Assembly: GCF_019222765.1 (NCBI RefSeq)
Contig: NZ_CP078145.1
Coordinates: forward strand, 5,022,001-5,086,000
Length of the DNA: 64,000 bases
DNA from: Nocardia iowensis
GTDB taxonomy: Bacteria; Actinomycetota; Actinomycetes; Mycobacteriales; Mycobacteriaceae
Reading direction: 5' to 3'
A program made the translations under genes and the position numbers. The notes below the pieces were generated by a model that made no database searches, was not told the origin of the DNA, and saw only the letters and a list, made by a program, of their open reading frames with translations. Shown one piece after another: positions 17,236 to 26,612 of the stretch (position 1 is its first letter; each line of letters begins with the position of its first letter).

Positions 17236-17982
17236 GTGCGTGATCCCTCAGGTCGGCTGCTGCGACTGCTGTCGTTGCTGCAGTCCCCGCGCGAATGGAC
17301 TGGTGTGGAGCTGGCCGAACGCCTCGGCGTCAGCCCGCGCACGATACGTCGTGATGTCGATCGATTGCGCGCATTGGGCTACCCGGTCGACGCCACCCAG
17401 GGCAACGTCGGCGGCTACCGCCTGACCGCGGGCGCTGCGATGCCGCCGCTGGTTCTCGCGAGTTCCTCTGTCGCACAAGAGAAGATCCGTTTCACCTACC
17501 GCAGACCCGGCGACGCCTCCAGCAAACGCCTGGTCGAACCGCACCAGCTCGTCGCGGCGGGCCGCCGCTGGTATCTGATCGCCTTCGACAACGACCGCGA
17601 CGACTGGCGCACCTTCCGCGCCGACCGCTTGGCCGACATCCACCGCACCGGCGTGCGGGTACCTCGGCGGGATCTGCCCGGCGGGGTCGACGCGGCCGAC
17701 TGGCTCACCAGGTCACTGACCGCCGCGTCCGGCTCCGTTCGCGCCCACGTTCGGCTACACGTGCCGCTCGCATCCGCCGCCAGCCGGGTACCGCGCGAAA
17801 CGGCCTGCTCGAAGCCATCGACGACCACCTGTCTGCTCACCACCTACCCCGACAGCCCTTCGTACCTCGCCCGCGCCATCGCGTTGCTCCCTGTCGGCTA
17901 CACCGTGCTCGACCCGGCAGAGGTCATCGCACAACTGCGAGCACTCACCGATCGCGCCACCAGAGCCCTGCATTCACCGTGA
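17236..17982 (+). CDS. WYL-domain transcriptional regulator, internally shortened
   Basis: A DNA-binding regulator of the YafY/PafC type. Residues 1-60 hold a DeoR-like winged helix (LAERLGVSPRTIRRDVDRLR). The WYL core follows, with FTYRRPGDAS and RRWYLIAFDNDRDDWRTFRADRL. The C-terminal extension ends normally. At 248 residues it is short for the family (about 320). The conserved AAMPPL segment runs straight into the WYL strand, so about 75-80 residues of the linker region are missing. The GTG at 17236 is chosen for the GGGAGG upstream; an ATG at 17206 would lie inside the operator. It probably controls itself and the VOC operon. Confidence 0.8.
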   Translation: MRDPSGRLLRLLSLLQSPREWTGVELAERLGVSPRTIRRDVDRLRALGYPVDATQGNVGGYRLTAGAAMPPLVLASSSVAQEKIRFTYRRPGDASSKRLVEPHQLVAAGRRWYLIAFDNDRDDWRTFRADRLADIHRTGVRVPRRDLPGGVDAADWLTRSLTAASGSVRAHVRLHVPLASAASRVPRETACSKPSTTTCLLTTYPDSPSYLARAIALLPVGYTVLDPAEVIAQLRALTDRATRALHSP

Positions 17983-18008
17983 TCTGAACCTCATGTCTCC
18001 GCCGGTCT

Positions 18009-18033
18009 AATAGGCCTTTCGCTGACCTATTGG
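18009..18033. promoter_or_regulatory. Inverted repeat AATAGG-N11-CCTATT, copy 2 (VOC operon promoter)
   Basis: AATAGG (18009-18014) and CCTATTGG (18026-18033) are the same arms, with the same 11-base spacing, as the site before the WYL regulator. The ATG of the VOC gene follows 48 bases later, so the site would cover or abut its promoter. Confidence 0.6.
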
Positions 18034-18080
18034 CTTCCTACGGTGGCTGGGTAAGCACGCAACCACAGCCAGGAGGAATC

Positions 18081-18893
18081 ATGGGGTTCTTGTCCCCGGG
18101 CCAGGTCGTCTGGTTCGAAATCGGTACCCACGACGCCGCGATCGTCGAGAAGTTCTACAGCCAGCTCTTGGGTTGGCGTTTCGAGGTCGATCCCGACTCT
18201 TCGGTCGACGGCCGCCGCTACATCCGCATCATGGCACCCTCGGCGCCGTGGCCGATGGGCGCGATCAACGAAAACCCTTCCGGCGGTCAGCAACTCAACA
18301 TCTCCGTCTTCTCCAACGACGTAGCGGGAGACACCGAACGCCTCACCGGACTCGGTGCCCGGGTCCTGGTTCCACCCACCCAGGTCGCCGAGGTGACCTC
18401 ATTCGCGGTGCTGGCCGACCCGCAAGGCAATCCGTTCTCGCTGTTCTCACGCACCGAGCGCGAAGACCTCAAAGACCGCGCCGAAGCGACCGAGGAACAC
18501 ATGACCCAGTCCGCTGACGCCCCGGCACCGGGCTCGATGGCCTGGTTCGAGATCGGCACCACCGATTTCCACACCAGCCGCGACTTCTACACACAGGCCT
18601 TCGGCTGGCGGTTCGAGTTCGACGAATCCGCCGGCGGCAAACCGTATTACAGCATTTTCACCGGTAACCAGTGGCCTGCCGGTGGTCTGTACGACCACGG
18701 CGCCGATGGCCAGGACTACCTGATGCCGAGCTTCCTCACCGACGATGTGCCCGCCACGACCGACACCGCCGAAACCCTCGGCGCTGTCGTGGAATTCGGG
18801 CCCGACTCGAACCCTGACGGACTGGTGTACTCGCGCATCGTGGACCCCAATGGCAACCGGTTCGGGTTGTTCACCGCCGCCACCCAAGCCTGA
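18081..18893 (+). CDS. Two-domain VOC (glyoxalase/bleomycin-resistance-like) protein
   Basis: A 270-residue protein made of two vicinal-oxygen-chelate modules. Each starts with a WFEIGT motif (VVWFEIGTHD and MAWFEIGTTD), then a FY...GWRFE helix, and ends with DPQGNPFSLF or DPNGNRFGLF. Such tandem proteins bind a metal or a small ligand and may be lyases, dioxygenases or resistance proteins. AGGAGGA precedes the ATG. It is the first gene of a two-gene unit with the Gfo/Idh oxidoreductase 22 bases downstream. The WYL operator sits in front. Confidence 0.87.
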   Translation: MGFLSPGQVVWFEIGTHDAAIVEKFYSQLLGWRFEVDPDSSVDGRRYIRIMAPSAPWPMGAINENPSGGQQLNISVFSNDVAGDTERLTGLGARVLVPPTQVAEVTSFAVLADPQGNPFSLFSRTEREDLKDRAEATEEHMTQSADAPAPGSMAWFEIGTTDFHTSRDFYTQAFGWRFEFDESAGGKPYYSIFTGNQWPAGGLYDHGADGQDYLMPSFLTDDVPATTDTAETLGAVVEFGPDSNPDGLVYSRIVDPNGNRFGLFTAATQA

Positions 18894-18915
18894 GCTGAAG
18901 AAGGGAATTACGCGA

Positions 18916-19851
18916 ATGAAGATCGCTTTGCTGGGAACCGGATTCGGGCAAGCCCACGCCCAGGTGTACGCCGCCCGCGGCGACGTCGAGGTCGTGGTGT
19001 TCGGCCGCACCCCGGCCGCGCTGGAACGCATCCATGACAGCTACGGCTTTCCGACCACGACGGACCTGGACAGCCTTTACGACGACCCGACGATCGACCT
19101 GATCGATATCTGCCTGCCGACCGCACTGCACGCAGAGCACGCGTTGCGCGGTGTGGCGGCGGGCAAGCACGTGCTCTGTGAGCTTCCGCTGGCCTTGACG
19201 ATGGCCGACGCCCAACGGGTCACCGCGGCGGCGGAAGCCGGTGACCGCCAAGTGTTCGTGGACATGTTCGACCGGTTCGGCCCGGCCAACCGAATCCTGT
19301 TCGACGCGGTCCAGGCGGACACCTACGGGACGCTGCTGGAGCTGGAACTCGAACTGCACACCGCGCTGCGCTGGCCGGGCTACGACCTCGGATTGGACTC
19401 CATCGCCCTGGATGTCATGCACGGCGACCTCGACATCGTCAGCCAAGTGCTCGGCGTCCCCGAATCGGTGTCTACCACCGCAGTCCCTGGCGGACAACGT
19501 GGTTCGGCCGCCCACGCGACCCTCACCTACCCGCACGCGGTGGCTCGGGTGAGCGCGTCGTCACTGATGCCCGACCCCTACGGCACGCGCGGCGGCTACC
19601 GTGCCACCTTCACCGACGGCATCCTCGAACACCACTTCGGCGATGGGGAGGATTCGACCGTTGTCGAGTACACCTCCGCTGGGCGTCGCGCCCTCGCCGC
19701 CGAGGGACCGGACACCTACACCGCGATGATCGAGCACGTGCTGACCTGCCTGCGTGGCGAGACCGAAAACCGCATCGCCCTGTCGAGCGTGCTCGACGCA
19801 CTCGCGGTCACCCTCGACATCCATCAGGCAATCCAGCACGAGTCGCGATGA
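18916..19851 (+). CDS. Gfo/Idh/MocA-family NAD(P)-dependent oxidoreductase
   Basis: A 311-residue dehydrogenase with an N-terminal Rossmann fold (ALLGTGFGQAHAQVY), the loop DICLPTALHAEHALRG, and the conserved Glu-Pro-like segment read here as CELPLALT, where the usual EKP lysine is replaced by Leu. The C-terminal domain carries LDVMHGDLDIV. The family usually oxidises or epimerises sugars or inositols. Loss of the EKP lysine makes normal catalysis doubtful. It is co-transcribed with the VOC protein and followed by a stable hairpin. Confidence 0.85.
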   Translation: MKIALLGTGFGQAHAQVYAARGDVEVVVFGRTPAALERIHDSYGFPTTTDLDSLYDDPTIDLIDICLPTALHAEHALRGVAAGKHVLCELPLALTMADAQRVTAAAEAGDRQVFVDMFDRFGPANRILFDAVQADTYGTLLELELELHTALRWPGYDLGLDSIALDVMHGDLDIVSQVLGVPESVSTTAVPGGQRGSAAHATLTYPHAVARVSASSLMPDPYGTRGGYRATFTDGILEHHFGDGEDSTVVEYTSAGRRALAAEGPDTYTAMIEHVLTCLRGETENRIALSSVLDALAVTLDIHQAIQHESR

Positions 19852-19866
19852 ATCTCCATTGAGGTT

Positions 19867-19911
19867 GTCCCGCCACCCAATTGCAGCCGAGCCACTGCTC
19901 GGTGGCGGGAC
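19867..19911 (+). terminator. Stable nested hairpin after the VOC/Gfo-Idh operon
   Basis: GTCCCGCCACC (19867-19877) pairs perfectly with GGTGGCGGGAC (19901-19911), and an inner CCGAGC/GCTCGG stem can form within. It starts 16 bases after the stop codon, where a terminator is expected. No long T-run follows, as is common in high-GC actinobacteria. Confidence 0.55.
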
Positions 19912-19989
19912 TGAACATCGGTGGTACAGCGGGCGAACTGTGGCGGTAGGAGGTGTCACCGCGGGTGCGGGTCTCATAGTTTTCATTCC

Positions 19990-22809
19990 GTGTGGAAATG
20001 TCTGCTCTGTCTGTTCATCACCCTGACGGTGATCACCGTTCCCGGTCCGGCTCACGCGGCGGCGGGTGAATCAGCCGAAGCACGCGGCGCGGTCTTCGTC
20101 GACGAAAACGGCAACGGTGTGCGCGATGGTGGTGAGCGGGGGCTGCCGGGCGTATCGGTCACCGACGGATCGGCCTGGGCGACGACCGGCGCGGACGGCG
20201 ATTACCGCCTGCGGATCGATCCGCGGCGCCGGGAAACCGATCTGATCCAAGTCGTTTCACCGGATGGGTACACGCCGGTGCTGCGCGAGGATTCCGTCCC
20301 ACGGTTCTTCCGCCCGCTCGCCGAGGGCGTACCCGAACAGGACGGCATCGACTTCGCCCTGGTCCCCGACACCCACGCCGCCGATCCGCGTGAGCGGTGG
20401 CTGATGGTGTCGGACACCGAGACCGACAATCGCAGCGACACGTCCGCCGCCACCACGCTGGCCCAGTGGACCGGGCAGGTCCAGGCCATGGCGCGGAACC
20501 GGGAGGCCACCGTCGCCATCGCGACCGGTGACATCACCGTCACCGACTACACCGCGCCGGATCGACGCCAGGGCAGCTTCGACATCCTGCGAACCGGTCT
20601 GACCAGGGGCGGCTTCGGCCGCCCGTTCTACCCGGTGATGGGCAACCACGACGCGGGCGGCACCGGAACGACGTCCGGGTACGCCGCGAGCATGGAGGTC
20701 TACCGGCGGAATATGGGACCGGAGTGGTACAGCTTCGACCGCAACGGCCGTCACATGGTGGTGCTGGAGAACAACTACGACACCGCGGGGCTGGCTCCGC
20801 AACTGCAATGGTTACGCGAGGATCTGCGCCGACACGGTGCGGGCAAGCAGGTGTTCGTCTTCGCCCATCGGTCGCTGTTCACCAAATTCGGTGCGGGACA
20901 GTCTATTCAGCCGATAGTCGATGAACTCGCACACTTCGACACGCGAATGTTCGCCGCTGGCCACAACCAGCAGAGCGAGTTCCGCCGCGGCGCTTTCCCG
21001 CGCTCGGTGGAGGTGAACAACATGGGCGCGACCTACGGCATCGATGGCGCACGACCCGGCTACCAGGTGCTCGACTTCTCCGGCATCACCGACGACCCGG
21101 CGACACCGCAGAACGAGGACACCGGCTATGTCTCCGGCGACCACCGCCAGTTCTTCGTGCACGACCGGACGGCGCTGGTGAGCCCCGCACCGAACAGCGT
21201 CCACCACGCCGGCGCCCCGATCCCGGTGGATCTGCACATCGAGGACGACGGCCGGACCCCGGCGAGCGCCCAGGTCCGGGTGCGCGACGACCGCGGCGGC
21301 GACGCGTGGCACGCGGACCTGCGCTTCGGCACCACCAACAGTCGACCCGGCAGGGTGAACTGCTACTCGCCGCCCGGCGGGCGCACCGAGCCGTGCCCGG
21401 CCATCCGAGCCAATTGGGCGACCGCACACGACAGCATCCCGGATCTGCGGCCGGGGACCTATCGCATCGAGGTGACCGCGACCGGTACGTCGGCCGAGCA
21501 GTGGCCGACCATGCACGGCACTTTCCACGTGGATGAGCAGTCGCCGCTCCCGGCGCATGGTGCCGACTGGCCCCGCCAGGGCGGCAACGAATCGGGCGGA
21601 TCGGCAGCGGCTTCCGACCCGGGCGCCGAGCTGGACCAACGGTGGTCGGCCAATACCGGCGAACACTTCGGCCTCGACGGCGCCGCCGTGGCCGGCGACA
21701 CCGTGATCGTGACCTCCCAGGCCTTCGCCTCCCCGTACCACCAGGTGCTGGCCTACCACCGCGATACCGGCCGCGAGCTGTGGCGGACCTATCTGGACGG
21801 TGACGCCGAATCCTTTCCCACGGTGCAGGGCGGCCGGGTCTATCTCACCACCGGCGTCGGCCGGGTCTACGCGCTCGCCTTGGACACCGGGGCCGTGGTG
21901 TGGGAGACCATCGACGACGAACACCGCACCGGCGACACCGTACGCCGGTACGGCCGGGCGGGCGGCCCGGTGAGCGTCTTCGACCTGCCCGGGCAGAACC
22001 GCGCGGTCACGGTTTATCAGCAGTACGACCGGATCGTCTGCCGCGACGCCGCGACCGGAGACCGACTACGCGGCGGCTTCACCGCACCCGCGGGGTGGGG
22101 CGAGTTCCACAGCACTGCCGTGCGCGGCAGCGACGCGACAACGGCCTACCTGCACTCGGGATCGAGCCAGACCCTGATCGCCATGGACCTGTCCACTTGC
22201 GCCCGCCGGTACTCCGTCGACACCGCGGGCGGACTGTTCAGCCACTCCTCCCCCGCGCTCACCGACTCCGATCGCCACCTGATCACGATGACCGCAGGTG
22301 GACTGACCGGTCACGACCCGCGCGACGGGCGCGCACTCTGGCACGCCGACATCCCCGGCAGCGCATGCGAACCCGGGCCGCCCCCGGTGACCAGTCCCGC
22401 GGTCCGCGGGCAGCTGGTCTATGTCGCGTCGGCCGATGGCAAAGTCCGCGCGTTCGACAGTCTGGCGAGCAAACCGGCGCAACCCTTGTGGGAGACCGGC
22501 GTCGGTTATCTGCCGGGCACCGGCCCGCTCGACGACCCCGCGCGGGTGGCCGCGGGCTGCACGGCCGCGCCCGATGCGCCCGCGATGCACGCGCTGACCA
22601 CCGAGACCGTGGTCTACGCGGGCACCTGGGACGGCAGGCTGGTGGTACTGGACCGCCGGACCGGAAAGCTGTTGCAGCAGTACGACCTCGGCGGCGCGGT
22701 CGCCTCCGCGATGTCGGTGACCGGCGACTGGCTGTTCGCCCTCACCACCGACGGCACCGTGCACGCATTCGCCCGCCGCACCCCGACGGCCGAGCAGCCT
22801 GGCACCTGA
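19990..22809 (+). CDS. Secreted calcineurin-like phosphoesterase with C-terminal PQQ-like propeller
   Basis: A 939-residue exported protein. A signal peptide (WKCLLCLFITLTVITVPGPA) is followed by an SdrD/Cna-B-like calcium module (FVDENGNGVRDGGERGLPGV). A metallophosphoesterase domain covers about residues 115-360, with TGDITV, MGNHDAG, FAHRSLF and AGHNQQ. An Ig-like segment comes next, and a seven- or eight-blade PQQ-like propeller (repeats such as ALDTGAVVWET and RDGRALWHAD) fills the last 380 residues. The metal motifs deviate: SDTE stands where SD-x-H is usual, and GHNQ where GHxH is usual. The GTG at 19990 is chosen because it starts the signal peptide. Confidence 0.83.
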   Translation: MWKCLLCLFITLTVITVPGPAHAAAGESAEARGAVFVDENGNGVRDGGERGLPGVSVTDGSAWATTGADGDYRLRIDPRRRETDLIQVVSPDGYTPVLREDSVPRFFRPLAEGVPEQDGIDFALVPDTHAADPRERWLMVSDTETDNRSDTSAATTLAQWTGQVQAMARNREATVAIATGDITVTDYTAPDRRQGSFDILRTGLTRGGFGRPFYPVMGNHDAGGTGTTSGYAASMEVYRRNMGPEWYSFDRNGRHMVVLENNYDTAGLAPQLQWLREDLRRHGAGKQVFVFAHRSLFTKFGAGQSIQPIVDELAHFDTRMFAAGHNQQSEFRRGAFPRSVEVNNMGATYGIDGARPGYQVLDFSGITDDPATPQNEDTGYVSGDHRQFFVHDRTALVSPAPNSVHHAGAPIPVDLHIEDDGRTPASAQVRVRDDRGGDAWHADLRFGTTNSRPGRVNCYSPPGGRTEPCPAIRANWATAHDSIPDLRPGTYRIEVTATGTSAEQWPTMHGTFHVDEQSPLPAHGADWPRQGGNESGGSAAASDPGAELDQRWSANTGEHFGLDGAAVAGDTVIVTSQAFASPYHQVLAYHRDTGRELWRTYLDGDAESFPTVQGGRVYLTTGVGRVYALALDTGAVVWETIDDEHRTGDTVRRYGRAGGPVSVFDLPGQNRAVTVYQQYDRIVCRDAATGDRLRGGFTAPAGWGEFHSTAVRGSDATTAYLHSGSSQTLIAMDLSTCARRYSVDTAGGLFSHSSPALTDSDRHLITMTAGGLTGHDPRDGRALWHADIPGSACEPGPPPVTSPAVRGQLVYVASADGKVRAFDSLASKPAQPLWETGVGYLPGTGPLDDPARVAAGCTAAPDAPAMHALTTETVVYAGTWDGRLVVLDRRTGKLLQQYDLGGAVASAMSVTGDWLFALTTDGTVHAFARRTPTAEQPGT

Positions 22810-22873
22810 CTATCGGTCTCGCGGCGGGGATTTCGAGGAGCCGGAGCACGCCAGCTCTGGACGAGGACGGATG

Positions 22874-24397
22874 TCAAGGGTGGCAGCAGGAGTCGGGCGT
22901 CGCGGTCGGCGCCTCATCGGGTTCACTTGCGGCTGCCTCGATTTCGGCCAGCATGCGGGTACGGTCCTGCGGGCCGAGGTAGCGGCCGCGGGTGATGACC
23001 GCGTGGATCCGGCGGGTGTTGGTGATGTCGGCCAGTGGGTCGGCCTCCAGCACAACGAGATCAGCCTGCTTACCGACGGCTATGGTGCCCGTCTCGTGCG
23101 CGCGGCCGAGGCACTGTGCCGCGTCGCGGGTGGCCGATTGCAGGGCGGCCATCGGCGACAGCCCGGCGCGCACGAGCAGCGCCAGTTCGTCGTGCAGCGC
23201 GAAACCGGGGAACACATACGTGTAGCCCGCGTCGGTGCCCGCCACGATGCCAACGCCAGCCTCGTGCATAGCGTTGAGCAGCCGTAGCCGCGCGTCGCCG
23301 AACCGAAGCAGCTCGGCCACTTCCTGCGGGGTGCGCGGTGGCCGGACCCGCATCCTCGCCAGCCATATCGCCCGCAACGAGATCGGGATGTAGCGCAGCC
23401 GATCCTGCACCACGGGATCGCCCAGGATGGTCTCGGGCGACAGTGACATCTGCCGTTCGACGAACAACGTCGGCGACTGCCAGATGCCGCGCTCGACCAT
23501 CCGCGTGAACAGCGCCTCGGCGCGCGCCGGGTCGTGCGTGGCCACGGCCTCGCGCTCGATCCGGTGCAGCTGAAGGCCCCACCAGTTCGGGTCGGTCGGG
23601 TCGTCCGGCATGGCGGTGAGCTGTGCGTACAGTTCCTCAGCGTTGTGCGATGTCGACGTGAACAGGTTGTAGAGGTGCTCGTGCGTGTGCTGGCCGCGCT
23701 CGACCGCGACCTGAACGGGCACCCGTGCGGGGACGTGACCGGCGAACGGCAGCCCCACCTTGCCGGACTCGTCGGCGATAGCGGCGTAGCACTCCGGCGA
23801 CAGGAACGAATACACCTTGACGAAGTCGGCGCCTCCGTCCTTGGCTCGGTGCACGGCCGCGCGCGCCTCGGCCTCGGTCCGCACCAGGTCGACATCCGGC
23901 CACGGGCTGCCCGGACCGTCGATGACGGTGCTCGCGATCACTAGCCGAGGACCGAGCACCTCCCCGGCCTCGACGCGCCGCCGCAAGTCGTGGGTTTCCG
24001 GCACACCCCACATGTCGCGGATGCCGGTGACGCCGTGCACGACATGCAGTAGAGCGATGGTGCTCTCGAAGAACGTCGAATGGGCATGTAGATCCCACAA
24101 GCCTGGGATCACGTACTTCCCATCGAGGTCCACCACTCGAACGCCGGACAGACGCGGCACTTCCGGGTGCTGGCCCACCGCCAGGATGCGATCCCCGGAC
24201 AGCACCACTGTCGAGTTCCGCGCCGGTGGCTGCCCCGTTCCGTCAATGACCGTGGCACGCACCAGCACCGTGATGTCCGGTGCGGCGGCGGCTGGTCGCC
24301 CGGCGCCCAGCGCACCACCGGCCACCGCTGCCCCGAATGTTCCTCTCGCCAGCCAGGACAGGAACTCCCGGCGCTCGACATCCCCCCACGACTCCAT
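22874..24397 (-). CDS. Tat-exported amidohydrolase
   Basis: A 507-residue metal-dependent hydrolase of the imidazolonepropionase-like group. The N-terminal RREFLSWLARG followed by a hydrophobic stretch is a twin-arginine signal. Metal motifs of the TIM barrel are DLHAHST (HxH), Lys in FVKVYSF, FAGHVPA and HTHEHL, and Asp in AGTDAGYTY. The C-terminal PLADITNTRRIHAVITRGRYL completes the composite domain. Relatives hydrolyse cyclic amides or Xaa-Pro dipeptides; the substrate here is unknown. It converges with the phosphoesterase gene. Confidence 0.9.
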   Translation of the reverse strand: MESWGDVERREFLSWLARGTFGAAVAGGALGAGRPAAAAPDITVLVRATVIDGTGQPPARNSTVVLSGDRILAVGQHPEVPRLSGVRVVDLDGKYVIPGLWDLHAHSTFFESTIALLHVVHGVTGIRDMWGVPETHDLRRRVEAGEVLGPRLVIASTVIDGPGSPWPDVDLVRTEAEARAAVHRAKDGGADFVKVYSFLSPECYAAIADESGKVGLPFAGHVPARVPVQVAVERGQHTHEHLYNLFTSTSHNAEELYAQLTAMPDDPTDPNWWGLQLHRIEREAVATHDPARAEALFTRMVERGIWQSPTLFVERQMSLSPETILGDPVVQDRLRYIPISLRAIWLARMRVRPPRTPQEVAELLRFGDARLRLLNAMHEAGVGIVAGTDAGYTYVFPGFALHDELALLVRAGLSPMAALQSATRDAAQCLGRAHETGTIAVGKQADLVVLEADPLADITNTRRIHAVITRGRYLGPQDRTRMLAEIEAAASEPDEAPTATPDSCCHP

Positions 24398-24583
24398 CGC
24401 GAGCCCTCCCTGTCGCTGTTCAGCACTGGAACGCTGTGGCTACCACCATCTTTCCGGCCGATTCCGCGCGGTTCAACTCGACTTCGCGACACCGTGCCCG
24501 CGCGGTCGCACAGTTCCGCCACCAGTGTTGACAGCTCACTCGGTGGCGATTCTGCCGACGGCTGCTCGACTCTCGATCGCGCG

Positions 24584-25234
24584 TCAGCTCATCAGGCCGC
24601 TCTGATACGCCAGGACAACGGCCTGGGTTCGGTCTCGGGAACCGGTCTTGGCGATCACGTGCGCGACATGGGTGCGGGTGGTCGCCGCACTGATGAACAG
24701 TTCGGCGCTGATCTCGGCGTTGGAACGGCCGAGTGCCATGAGCACCAGCACTTCTCGTTCTCTGGCGGTCAGGGCCGAGAGCGTGGCCGGTGCGGTAGCC
24801 GCGCGGGGTCCGGCGCGGCGCAGGGCGCCCAGGACGCTGCCGACAATGGCGGGATCGAGCCAGCCGTCGCCTGCGGCGCAGCGGCGGATGGCTTCGACGA
24901 GATCGGCTGGGGCCGCGTGTTTGAGCAGGAAGCCGCTCGCGCCCGCGGCGAGTGCCTCCTGGACGGCGGTGTCTTCGTGAAAAGTGGTGAGCACCAGGAC
25001 GGCCGGTGCGTCCGGGGTGGCGGTGATCGCCCTGGTGGCTCCGACACCGTCCAGGATCGGCATCCGCAGATCCATCAGGACTACTTGGGGTGCAAGGGTT
25101 TTCACCGCATCCACGGCAGCGGCGCCGTCACCGACCTCGCCAACTACCTCGATGTCCGGCGCTGCGCCGAGCAACATGACGCAGCCCGCGCGCACCAGCG
25201 CCTCGTCCTCGGCGACGAGCACGGTGATCGTCAC
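24584..25234 (-). CDS. NarL/FixJ-family response regulator
   Basis: A 216-residue regulator with a receiver domain (acidic pocket AEDEALVR, phosphoacceptor Asp in VVLMDLRMP, Lys in FLLKHAA). A LuxR-type helix-turn-helix follows (LTAREREVLVLMALGRSNAEI then TTRTHVAHVIAKTG). The GTG start at 25234 overlaps the kinase stop (GTGA), so the two are produced together from one mRNA, kinase first. Confidence 0.94.
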   Translation of the reverse strand: MTITVLVAEDEALVRAGCVMLLGAAPDIEVVGEVGDGAAAVDAVKTLAPQVVLMDLRMPILDGVGATRAITATPDAPAVLVLTTFHEDTAVQEALAAGASGFLLKHAAPADLVEAIRRCAAGDGWLDPAIVGSVLGALRRAGPRAATAPATLSALTAREREVLVLMALGRSNAEISAELFISAATTRTHVAHVIAKTGSRDRTQAVVLAYQSGLMS

Positions 25235-26403
25235 GGCACCTCTATCGATGTGTGAGCGGGCAGCGTCGCGTGGACGCACCAGCCGTCGTCGTCCGGTCCG
25301 CCGGTCAACGTGCCGCCCAAAGCGTCGAGGCGTTCCCGGAGGCCGCGCAGCCCGGTGCCGGACGACAGTGCCGCGGCAGCAGGCGTCGGGTGGCCGCCGG
25401 TACTGCGGACGGTGAGGTCGAGGGTGTCGTCGGTCCAGGCGATGCCGAGCGTGACCGTCGCGCCGCGGCCCGCGTGTTTGGTGACGTTGGTCAGCGCCTC
25501 CTGGACAAACCGATAGGCCGCGAGGTCGGCATCTGGGGCAAGTGGTCGCGGCGTGCCGGTGACGTCGACGCGCACGTGCAAGCCTGCGCGGCAGGCGGTT
25601 TCGAGCAGCCGCTCGATATCGGCGAACCTGGCCGGAGGTGCGTCGGCGGGATCGGGTGAGCGCAGCAGTCCGAGCATGGAATGCAGTTCGGTCATGGCCT
25701 GGGTACCCGCCTGCTCGATCACCTCGAGCGCCTGCCGCACACGGGGATCGGCGCCGGTGGCGAGCGCTCGGGCTGCCCCTGCGTGCAGGATCATGCCCGC
25801 CACCGCGCCCGTGACACTGTCGTGCAGTTCGTGTGCGAGTCGCAATCGCTGTGCGGCCAGCGCTTTTTCGGCCTCGGCGGCCAGGCGTTGCCGTTCGGCA
25901 CGCGCGTGCTGTTCCCGCGCGTGGGCCAACCTGCCGAGGCCCCAAGCAATGGACAGAATGATCGCCCACGCCGCCGCGGCGGCGGCGAAGTCGCGCAATT
26001 GGGTCCCGGAGGGGACGGATTGCACGGATCGGTAGCTGAACAGGCCGAGCGGCAGAGCGGAGGCGACGAGGACGAGCCGGGCGGTAGAGCCGGGTACCCG
26101 GCTCGCCACCGCGTAGGCTGCCACGAGCAGGTAGGCGGCCGGATAATATTCCGGGACAACCAGATTGACGCTGGTGTAGAGCCAAACCACTACCCATACC
26201 CCCAGCGGGAACCGGTGCCGCAGCAGCAGCGCCACGCATAGACCGGTGGCGAGGGTGGGCACCGCCCACAGTGGCAGCGTTCCGCCGCCGGTCAGCTCCC
26301 GGTCCCCGCCCCAGAAGGCCAGATCCACGGCGCCGGTGACGAGCACCAGTGCCGCGTCGGCGACCCGGCGATGCAGGGCGGGCGACCGCCGCGGCTCGGT
26401 CAC
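25231..26403 (-). CDS. NarL-type sensor histidine kinase
   Basis: A kinase of about 390 residues with several N-terminal membrane helices. A HisKA_3 dimerisation domain carries the phosphoacceptor His in LRLAHELHDSVTGAVAGM, and the HATPase domain has an N box (QEALTNVTKHA) and G box (GTGLRGLRERL). The start is uncertain. GTG 26403 has GAGGAAG upstream and removes a Gly/Ala/Pro-rich extension, while ATG 26517 or the earliest codon at 26541 would add up to 46 low-complexity residues. It is followed by its LuxR-type partner. Confidence 0.88.
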   Translation of the reverse strand: MTEPRRSPALHRRVADAALVLVTGAVDLAFWGGDRELTGGGTLPLWAVPTLATGLCVALLLRHRFPLGVWVVVWLYTSVNLVVPEYYPAAYLLVAAYAVASRVPGSTARLVLVASALPLGLFSYRSVQSVPSGTQLRDFAAAAAAWAIILSIAWGLGRLAHAREQHARAERQRLAAEAEKALAAQRLRLAHELHDSVTGAVAGMILHAGAARALATGADPRVRQALEVIEQAGTQAMTELHSMLGLLRSPDPADAPPARFADIERLLETACRAGLHVRVDVTGTPRPLAPDADLAAYRFVQEALTNVTKHAGRGATVTLGIAWTDDTLDLTVRSTGGHPTPAAAALSSGTGLRGLRERLDALGGTLTGGPDDDGWCVHATLPAHTSIEVP

Positions 26404-26612
26404 CGCACCGAGAGCTTCCTCGGTCGGTGGATCGGGTCCTGCCGTGGGTCCAGTGGACCCGCGAGCGGCGGCTGCTCCGCGCGGGCCGCCGCGACCCGCC
26501 ACTGTCCGCCGCGTCATGGGCAGCAGTTTCCCACGAATCACGCCGACGGGTCGGCGGTTCTCCGCGCTCTCACCTGCCGAGATAGCGTCCTGGGCTAACG
26601 GATTCGGCGGGT

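Noticed and set aside
17206..17236. ATG at 17206 as start of the WYL regulator
   Set aside because: It would place the start codon inside the inverted repeat shared with the VOC promoter, and the extra residues lack family similarity. GTG 17236 has a ribosome-binding site.
24584..26269. Apparent kinase-regulator fusion in one frame (561 codons)
   Set aside because: The upstream 345 codons are a shadow of the histidine kinase gene and lack motifs. The regulator starts at the GTG overlapping the kinase stop.
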